Below, in pieces: positions 56,988-64,000 of a DNA stretch of 64,000 nt (within the stretch, counting starts at the first letter, position 1; each line of letters opens with the position of its first letter). The notes beneath the pieces are model-generated. The model saw only the letters and a list, made by a program, of their open reading frames with translations. It ran no database searches and was not told where the DNA came from. The position numbers were made by a program, and so were the translations under genes. The DNA comes from Hevea brasiliensis (lineage: Eukaryota > Streptophyta > Magnoliopsida > Malpighiales > Euphorbiaceae): contig NC_079498.1 of the NCBI RefSeq assembly GCF_030052815.1, forward strand, positions 96,605,378 through 96,669,377, read 5' to 3'.

Positions 56988-58848
56988 ATGAACGGCTCCG
57001 AGGGTCAGAGAGTGGCGAGCCCCCTTTCCGTCCATATTTCTTGGACGTCGGATGAAGTTGAGGTGGTCAGGCCAAGTGGGCGACCTGAGCCTCCTACGAC
57101 CTCTACTTCAGCCCACGATCAAGTGGCACAATGAAGACGAACACCTTCCTCTGGGAGAGAAAATCTTCCCATGGACGAGTTGCCGTCAGTCCTCCAAGAA
57201 ACCGATCTGCAATTCATTAGTCAAGAGTACAACCTTCGGACCGACTCGTACGAGCTTATCAGATGCCATGGCGATCTCTGAGCCAATCACTTCTTTGAAG
57301 AAAATGATGTGATCATGGTATATAAAGAGCAATTAAAAGCCGGGCTTTAGTTTTCCCTTGACGACTTTTTCAAGGACATTCTAAAGTTCCACCACGTATG
57401 TATAGCCCAAGTACATCCGAACTCATGGCGAATTCTGATGGCTTTTAGAGGCTTATGCCGGGCCAAGAAGCTCGAGCCTACAACGAAGGTTTTTACCGAG
57501 CTGCACAGACTTACTCGTCGAAAGGACGATGAGTATTTGTTCTTTCAAGCCAAACCGCACTGTGGGCTTTTTATCGATCTCCCCGCTTCACTGAAGAATT
57601 GGAAGAATCGCTTCTTTATGTTGAGGAGCAAGATTTTGAATGATTTTGAAGGTTTCCTACGTAGCTGGCAATAGCTGGGCCCATCAATTCCAAAGAAGGT
57701 CGCCCTGAGTAGGGACGAGGGTGCCATGGTAATGGAATTGATGGATTAGGCGGCCACTCACAAGTATTCATGCTTAGTATTCATGCTTATACGCTGTTAT
57801 GGCCGAACTGAGATGGTGGCTAATGCAGATGATCGCCAATGAAGACTATGAACTGCAGCTCTCCAACCTCAGACCTGGGACCGGTATAACCTAAATCTTT
57901 AGTCTCTTAATTTAGGTAATCTCACTAACTGTGTTTCTGTGCAGAAATGGCTGGAGGTGAAGGCGCAAAGGAGAGCCGCAAGCGGAAAAGAAAGGTCTCT
58001 CGGAAGGTACGAGAAATGAAGATCATCGTGGCATCACAGACGCCAAGGCGGGATTCGGGAGAAGTGCCGGGAGACTTGTCCCGACCTTTGGGACAACCAG
58101 TCCCAGAAGTATAGGTAGCTCCTTCTCCCCCTCGACAATAAGAGCCACCACCTCCACCTGTTCCTTCAAGTGCGGAAGGGGGGTCTTCCCAACCTACTGT
58201 GAGGACCCTTTCTCATGGTTCCCAAGTCCTCATTCATTCTCTGGAGAAGAACCGATCTGTTCGGAAAAATTCGGGTTTGGCCAAGTTCTGGGTGCTACCA
58301 TATACCTCCAGGAGGACTGGAACAGGCTGACCTCAGGTACCATTGACGATCTCCTGGCTCAGACGATGAGTTTGAGCGTAGAGAGCCTGGTGAGCTAGCA
58401 TATAATCTGGGAAAAGGCTCATCTTCTGAGGTAGGAGATTCTGAAAGTGGTCCAGGATGCAGCTTCCGCCCGAGCCCAACTTTCATCCGCCCAAGACTAT
58501 ATTGCTGAAATCGAAGATCGGATGAAATCCTATGAGGATAAGCTGGCCGAACAGGCTCGTGAACTTAGGGAAGCTCGATCGTTCCGAACTGCTGACGTCA
58601 CTCGCCTTACTGAGGAGCTCAAAGTGAAGGAAGAAGAGGCTGTGACGAGGGAAGCTGGTGCTTATGTGAATGCACATAGTGATATTCTGGCCGAGCTCGA
58701 GAGGCGTTATCCTAGGGAAAACTTCTCCTGGATGGTGGATCTTACTCCCCGAAATGAAGAGGGGAGTGAGGAGGAAACCGAGAGAGAGGGAGAGAATGAG
58801 CAAAATGTTAATGTAGAACAGGCTGGGGGTGACCCTCCAGCCGAATGA
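56988..58848 (+). pseudogene. 'Putative gypsy type transposon' (Transposase_28-like) protein relic
   Basis: From ATG 56988 one frame runs to about 57674 with three internal stops. It carries the family pattern: FISQEYNLRTDSYEL, a FFEENDVI..YKEQLKAGL block, FFKDILKFHHVCIAQVHPNS, LEPTTKVFTELHRL and NWKNRFFMLRSK. An intron-like gap ends at an acceptor near 57944 (..TTTCTGTGCAG), after which MAGGEGAKESRKRKRKVSRK starts a basic, proline-rich linker with more stops. The last open part (58447-58848) is a heptad-rich coiled coil (AQLSSAQDYIAEIEDRMKSY) with an acidic end. This protein type is common beside plant Tat-lineage retrotransposons, often in antisense. Function is unknown. Stops show this copy is dead. 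Confidence 0.7.
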
Positions 58849-59164
58849 CTTATACTTTTATTTTGAGATGAAATGAAATCCTTTTTGTTCAATTTCTTAA
58901 TGAGATCGAAACGTATCTAAATTGTATGAGTGCTTAATTGTTTGAACATATTAGAACATCAAACTTAAAAGCGATTATTAATCTAAGTATAAGAGGTCGG
59001 AACTACATTGTAACTATGAAATCGGCCTAAGCCGAGACCAAACACCGGGTAGAACTTTAGATCATTAAAATTGGAAACTTGATTTGAATTCTTAAGATCA
59101 GAATCACCATTAAGTCGGACTGAAACCTTAACTTTATTAAATGATTTTCCATAACATTTGTAAA
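58849..59164. other. Spacer between protein relic and 61-bp array
   Basis: It includes TTTATTTTGAGATGAAATGA, similar to 56540-56570 upstream of the relic, suggesting a repeated downstream element. No gene is seen. Confidence 0.4.
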
Positions 59165-59530
59165 GGAGAGATCGAAAATAAGACTGGATGGCATAGAGAC
59201 CTGATATTTGTTTGATCTCCTTTGACGAGAGATCAAAAATGACATTGGATGGCATGGAACTGACGAGAGGTCGGAAATGAAATTGGATGGCATAGAGACC
59301 TGATGTTGGTTTGATCTCCTTTGATGAGAGATCGGAAATGAGATTGGATGGCATAGAGATCTGATATTGGTTTGATCTCCTTTGACAAGAGATCGGAAAT
59401 GCAATCGGATGGCATGGAGACCTGATATTGGTTTGATCTCCTTTGACAAGAGATCGGAAATGAGATTGGATGGCATAGAGATCTGATATTGGTTTGATCT
59501 CCTTTGACAAGAGATCAAAAATGCAATCGA
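59165..59530. repeat. 61-bp tandem array
   Basis: Units beginning GATCTCCTTTGACAAGAGAT start at 59313, 59374, 59435 and 59496, exactly 61 bp apart; a less regular unit starts at 59214. Minus-strand frames of 106-194 codons through it exist only because the repeat lacks stops, and they overlap in two frames, which argues against coding. Confidence 0.9.
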
Positions 59531-59634
59531 CTAGATGCGGGATCGGTTTATTTCCTGGTCGAGTCACTTGTTACCGAAGAATGTTGGTTGAGCATCGATT
59601 TTCAAAGTTCATTGACTTTGGTGATCGGCCAAAA

Positions 59635-59662
59635 TATGGTATCGACAGCTGCCCCTCTTTAC
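59635..59662 (-). other. Possible polypurine tract and LTR start (minus strand)
   Basis: On the minus strand AAAGAGGGGCAGC is followed by TGTCGATACC at 59646. A purine-rich tract directly before TGT is how the 3' LTR of Tat-branch elements usually begins. The matching right-hand copy is not in the window. Confidence 0.45.
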
Positions 59663-59789
59663 ATAATTTCTATTGAAGGGAATAAAATTTTCCCGTATAG
59701 GAATTATGTAAAGATTCAGACCCATATTTTGAGCGATTGGGTATCAAAAATTAAAACATTGAGAATCAAAATTTGACTTGGAAGTTAAA

Positions 59790-60640
59790 ATTGGAAACTA
59801 AAATCAACTTAGATCAAGGAACCAGAGGTTGATGACAGGAATTTAAATGCAAGAAATAAAAATCAATCAGAAATTTAAATGCACGAAATTAAAAATCAAT
59901 TTGGATCAAGGAACCAGAGGTTCATGACAGGAATTTAGATGTGAAAATTAAAATCAACTTGGATTAAGGAACCAGAGATTGATAGCAAGAAATTTAAATG
60001 CTGAAAATTAAAATAAACTTGGATCAAGGAACCAGAGGTTGATAGCAAGAAATTTAAATGCTGAAAATTAAAATCAACTTGGATCAAGGAACCAGAGGTT
60101 GATGACAGGAATTTAAATGTAAGAAATAAAAATCAACTCGGAAATTTAAATGCACAAAATTAAAATCAACTTGGATCAAGGAACCAAAGGTTGATAGCAA
60201 GAAATTTAAATGCTGAAAATTAAAATCAACTTGGATCAAGGAACCAGAGGTTGATAGCAAGAAATTTAAATGCTGAAAATTAAAATCAGGTTGGATCAAG
60301 GAACCAGAGGTTGATAGCAAGAAATTTAAATGCTGAAAATTAAAATCAGCTTGGATCAAGGAACCAGAGGTTGATGACAAGAAATTTAAATGCTGAAAAT
60401 TAAAATCAGCTTGGATCAAGGAACCAGAGGTTGATGACAAGAAATTTAAATGCTGAAAATCAACTTGGATCAAGGAACCAGAGGTTGATGACAAGAAATT
60501 TTAATGCTGAAAATTAAAATCAACTTGGATCAAGGAACTAGAAGTTGATAGTAAGAGATTTAAATGCAAGAAATAAAAATGAACTTGGATCAAGGAACCA
60601 GAAGTTGATAGCAAGAGATTTAAATGCAAGAAATTAAAAT
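59790..60640. repeat. 60-bp tandem array, about 13 units
   Basis: The unit TTGGATCAAGGAACCAGAGG plus AAATTTAAATGCTGAAAATTAAAATCAAC (in two parts) recurs near 59821, 59912, 59971, 60031, 60091, 60183, 60243, 60303, 60363, 60423, 60477, 60537 and 60597. Spacing is 60 bp except for two of about 91, and one of 54. Because 60 is a multiple of three, the minus strand shows a 136-codon frame with a 20-residue period (SGSLIQVDFNFQHLNF), which is an artefact. Arrays like this are known from the 3' untranslated part of Tat/Ogre elements. Confidence 0.9.
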
Positions 60641-60773
60641 GCTGACAAAGCAAGCCTAACCTGACGCGAGAAGTCCTTCTGCGACGAAATGTACTTAACA
60701 GGATCTCGAAGATAAATGATTAATGGAGGACAAGTCTCAAGATTTAAACCCATAACTTTCCCTTTCTTACTCA
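60641..60773. other. Flank of the chromovirus insertion
   Basis: Mixed sequence, probably still part of the Tat-like relic (GAACCCATAACTTTCC-type words). The last five bases, ACTCA (60769-60773), are the left target duplication candidate of the chromovirus. Confidence 0.4.
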
Positions 60774-62524
60774 TGTCACGACCCAACCTATGGGCCGGAC
60801 CGGCACTAGGACCTGGGCCAGCTTAAAGCCCCCGAGGCCCGTAGTAAGCCTAACTGTTCATTAACCCAACTCTAAAGCCCATTTGGGCCCAATATCAAGA
60901 AAATAAACGGACAGAGTCCGGCCATAAAATGGACTTTCCAACGGGGAGTTTTCGACTCACCCGACCTGTAAACACAATATATAGTCAATTGGGGAGCTCA
61001 GCTCACCCTCCACATACTCATCATCATAAAATAAATGGGAGCTCAACTCCCTCATCCAATCCATCAAACATGCATAGCATATTTAGTTTACAGGTCCAAC
61101 ATGATAATAATATTACAGACCAAATTCAAATAATTACTGCTAACACATGCGGAAATTCTAGGAGTAAATAAAATTACACAAATATTGATAAACAACCTGC
61201 GAGGTAGAAAAGCAGGTTAACCCAGAACAAAATATCCTCCTGTGGCCTGTAAAAATTTTTGAACAGGAGTGAGCGTTCGACTCAGAGAGTAAAATATCAA
61301 TCTTAACTATAATCTCTATAACTATCTGAACTAATGCACCCTGTAGAGTGAAATGCAACATAAACAACATTTTCACATCATAACATCAAAAAGGTAATTT
61401 GGAGCACTCACACACCCTGTAGCATCAATCATAATATATTGGGAGCTGATCCCCTATACAGCTCTCTTAAATCCAACCTGGTGCCAGCGAAGAACTCAAG
61501 CCGGACTTTCGCTTAATAAACCAAATCGAGGGTCCCAGCGAAGAACTCAAGCCGTGACTACCCTCAAGGAACGGTCCCACCAAGAACTCAAGCCGTGACT
61601 ACCCCGCCTATCCATAGTCCACACCAAAACACACGCAAGCAAACGCACGCACACTTCTCCAAATTACCACAACAACACTCATGGCACATTGCGATTATCA
61701 ATGCAACATAATTCGTGCCTAGAGTTTAACTACATAAATATATATGCATATAAGTGATGCATGGGCATGCTGAACATATAATAATATCGAAATTATAATT
61801 AAAATCAATATTTTACTCACAGACTTAACGACAATCACTGTGGCGGCTGGGCGGAGGAAGAAGGCTGTCCCGGCTCACCTGACAATTACATTACATTTAT
61901 TTAACACAAATGACTCAATACAAATAAAGAAAAGACCAAATACGTCCTAAGTCATGCCGAAAATCCGGCAGAGTCTCCCCTATACCTAGGACCTACCCAA
62001 CCTGCAAAAAGGCTCAAAACACACTTCTATATTCACAGTCCATATGTCCACAACTCAATCATATCACTCAGCCCCTCCTGGGCCCATCAAATCAGTCATC
62101 CATCACAATACGCAAAATTTCAATTTAGTCCTTATTATCGATCATTTTTGCAAAAACTGCCCAAACAAGCTCTAAAAATTATAAAACTTTGCCCCGTGGT
62201 CCTTAGCAATATTACTAAGCTATTGCAAAAACAATCGTAATTTTCTAAGCTACCACGAATATTTTATGGATTTTTAATCCTATTTAAGCACTAGAAAATT
62301 ACGAAAAAGCAAGGTTCGGGTTTACCTTTGCCGATTCCGACTTCGGGAACGCGCCGATGCCCGACAATGGTGGGGTAGCCAAAACCTCGATCCAATTCGA
62401 GACTTTTCCAGTAGCGGTGCATTCGCCGGAAATTCACAGATCCGGACAACTGTCGAATTTCCGCGAATTGAGGATACCTACACGAAGCCCAATAATAATA
62501 TATAAAAAAATCAGGGGTGTTACA
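60774..62524 (-). repeat. 3' LTR of the chromovirus
   Basis: On minus it starts TGTAACACCCCTGATTTTTT and ends ..TTGGGTCGTGACA (plus strand TGTCACGACCC at 60774). It is related to the LTRs at 23140-25607 and 50168-51754. It contains CCAGCGAAGAACTCAAGCCG repeated three times near 61485-61595. Open frames inside are chance. Confidence 0.9.
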
Positions 62525-62534
62525 TTCTTCCCTT
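62525..62534 (-). other. Polypurine tract of the chromovirus
   Basis: On minus, AAGGGAAGAA lies directly before the LTR start TGTAACA. Confidence 0.75.
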
Positions 62535-62584
62535 ACGTAAAAATTCGTCCTCGAATTTTACACAAGAGAATAAAGCACATGATT

Positions 62585-64000
62585 ATACATTGAACAGATA
62601 AGGGTACTTGCTACGCATGTCCCGTTCTGACTCCCAGGTGCACTCTTCCACTGACTGACTCCTCCACAAAACCTTAACCATAGGGATCTATTTGGATCTC
62701 AACTGTCTCACTTGGTAGTCCACTATGGCTACAGGCTGCTCCTCAAATGTCAAGTTCTCCTTTAGCTCTATCACATCCGGCTGCAGTACATGAGAAGGAT
62801 CTGAAAGGTATTTCTGAGCATGGAGATGTGAAACACGGGATGAACGTGAGAGAGGTTGGGTGGTAGCTCCAACCGTGAGGCAATCGCTCCAATTCTATCA
62901 AGAACCTCAAAAGGTCCGATATACCGAGGTGCCAACTTGCCCTTCTTTCCAAATCTCATGACTCCTTCATTGGAGAAACCTTCAGAATACATAGTCGCCC
63001 ATCGCAAACTCCACATCCCTCCGTCTGGGTGCATAACTCTTCGCTCACTGAAAGCTATCCTCGATCGTTCTCGATTAAAGGAACTACCTCAAGTGTACTT
63101 GCACTAGGTCTACATCATGCACCTTCGCTTCCCCATTTCTCCCAACACAGAGGAGAACTACACTTTCTTGCATATAATGCCTCATAGGGTGCCATCCCTA
63201 TGCTAGAGTGATAACTGTTGTTGTAGGCAAACTCCACCAAAGCTAGCTGCTCATCCCATTGACCTCCAAAATCCAAGACACTCATGCGAAGCATGTCTTC
63301 CAGTGTTTGGATTGTCCTTTCGGACTGTCCGTCTGTCTGAGAGTGGAAAGCCGCATCAAGTTCAACTGCAGGTGCCAAGTGCCTCTGCAATTTTCTCCAA
63401 AACCGAGAAGTGAATCGGGGCCCTCTATCGATATTATGGAAGTTTAACTCCATGCAATCTGACTATTTCTCGAATGTAGAGCCGGGCATACTGTGCCACA
63501 GAATATGTAGTCTTCACAGGTAAGAAGTGAGCTGATTTAGTCAAGCGGTCTACAATTACCCATATCGAATCATATCCTCGCGTGGTACGAGGTAACCCAG
63601 TCACAAAATCCATAGTGATCATTTCCCACTTCCATTCTGGGATAGGGAGCTCTTGCAGCTTCCCTGACGGTCTCTGGTGTTCAAACTTCACCTTCTGACA
63701 AGTCAAGCACTTGGACACAAAGTCTGCTATGTCTCTCTTCATGCCATTCCACCAATAGCTATCTTTCACATCATGGTACATCTTGGTGGAACCTGGGTGG
63801 ACACTGTACAGTGTGTAGTGTGCCTCTCGCATGATTTCATTCTTGAGGTTGTCCACATCGGGCATACATATCCTAGAACCTTGCACTAGGGCGCCATCAT
63901 TGGCAAATCCGAACTCACCACCTTCACCTTGCTGTACTCTTTCTATAATCTTCATCAATTGTTGGTCTCTGTGCTGGGAAACTATAACTCTGTCCCTCAA
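62585..64000 (-). pseudogene. Chromovirus pol: integrase and C-terminal chromodomain-like tail (broken, partial)
   Basis: Reading down from 64000: an integrase zinc-binding module (HYTLYSVHPGSTKMYHD, then CLTCQKVKFEHQRP), the catalytic core start with ITMDFVTGLP and SIWVIVDRLTKSAHF, then a frameshift near 63440-63450. The second frame (63453-63115) holds the rest of the core, with DRGPRFTSRFWRKL and the TDGQSERTIQTLEDML glutamate, and FAYNNSYHSSIGMAPYEALY; it ends in a stop after another shift. The third (63034-62771) has [20 protein letters not shown] and [18 protein letters not shown] last frame to about 62585 gives the chromodomain-like QPVAIVDYQVRQL..VLWRSQSVEECTWE with one TAG. The catalytic acids are still in place, but the frame is broken at least three times. 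Confidence 0.88.

Larger units (their letters stand above)
52966..59646 (-). mobile_element. Tat/Ogre-like gypsy element relic (borders uncertain)
   Basis: The left end TGTCGCAAGGTATTTTGCGA, with GAGGAGTCGCTAC and TTAGGCACCCCGCC downstream (53020-53155), is of a type I associate with Tat/Ogre-branch LTRs. On the minus strand a TATA box (CCCTATAAATACC, about 54755-54765) lies inside it. At the right, minus-strand AGGGGCAGC followed by TGTCGATACC (start at 59646) looks like a purine tract and an LTR start. Between are a 110-bp tandem array, a TRIM insertion, a plus-strand promoter with a protein relic (56826-58848) and a 61-bp array. No gag-pol is found here; it may have lain to the right, where the chromovirus now sits. 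Whether the whole span is one LTR or LTR plus 3' region is unresolved. Confidence 0.5.
60774..64000 (-). mobile_element. Tekay/Del-type chromovirus, 3' portion (continues beyond window)
   Basis: The minus-strand element has its 3' LTR at 60774-62524, a purine tract at 62525-62534 and the end of pol from 62585 to the window edge. Integrase and the C-terminal chromodomain-like tail are of the Tekay/Del branch. Several frameshifts and one stop make pol inactive. The rest of pol, gag and the 5' LTR must lie to the right of 64000. It is inserted to the right of, or within, the Tat-like relic. Confidence 0.9.

Noticed and set aside
58983..59567. 194-codon minus-strand frame with repeated 20-residue units
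   Set aside because: Created by the 61-bp tandem array; two other overlapping frames are also open through the same array.
60084..60494. 136-codon repeat protein, and a CRISPR-like look of regular spacing
   Set aside because: The 60-bp units are contiguous without unique spacers, so it is a tandem array; the frame is open only because 60 is divisible by three.

Overview
The window is nuclear DNA of a flowering plant, probably a woody eudicot. A Euphorbiaceae/Malpighiales relative is my guess from the protein sequences; it cannot be proven here. It is AT-rich, has spliced genes with GT/AG introns, long (TA)n, (GA)n and (AAT)n microsatellites, and many nested plant-type retrotransposons. There are no prokaryotic features, CRISPR arrays, rRNA genes or tRNA genes.

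Only two intact host genes are visible, both on the + strand in the first 13 kb. The first (1385-6803, five coding exons, 440 codons) encodes a DHHC-type protein S-acyltransferase of the Arabidopsis PAT05/06/07 group. The second (11221-12826, three coding exons, 462 codons) encodes a double-stranded-RNA-binding protein of the DRB3/DRB5 group. The same two families are neighbours at two Arabidopsis loci, so this is a conserved gene pair. Before them lie a copia-type LTR remnant and a LINE RNase H remnant. Between and after them is AT-rich intergenic DNA with MITEs and microsatellites.

At 17.3-18.4 kb, on the minus strand, is a decayed ADP-glucose pyrophosphorylase large-subunit gene: six exon-like blocks in the correct order, with partly preserved splice sites, a stop and a frameshift.

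From 20 kb onward the window is layered transposable elements. A dispersed 2-3 kb repeat occurs as copy A (20.1-39.2 kb) and copy B (41.5-48.8 kb). Copy A is split by a complete Athila-type Ty3/gypsy element (20749-36872, target-site duplication CTTGC), whose gag is itself split by a chromovirus-type derivative (23140-29337). Copy B is split by two solo LTRs (42232-43826 and 44500-47643). Between the copies lie fold-back elements and a palindromic MITE.

From 48.8 kb to the end there is a GC-richer fold-back repeat, two TRIM-like mini LTR elements, an LTR fragment, a CACTA-like repeat block and a large Tat/Ogre-like relic. The relic has three tandem arrays and an antisense-oriented 'gypsy-type transposon' protein relic. 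Last comes a minus-strand Tekay/Del-type chromovirus (60774 to beyond 64000) with a recognisable integrase and C-terminal domain.

The elements are mostly broken, so the region reads as a dated stack of insertions beside a small gene island. I see no convincing new molecular system. The best leads are the PAT-DRB gene pair, the pyrophosphorylase relic, the mismatched TRIM, the deletion-fused Athila pol and the Tat-type antisense gene.
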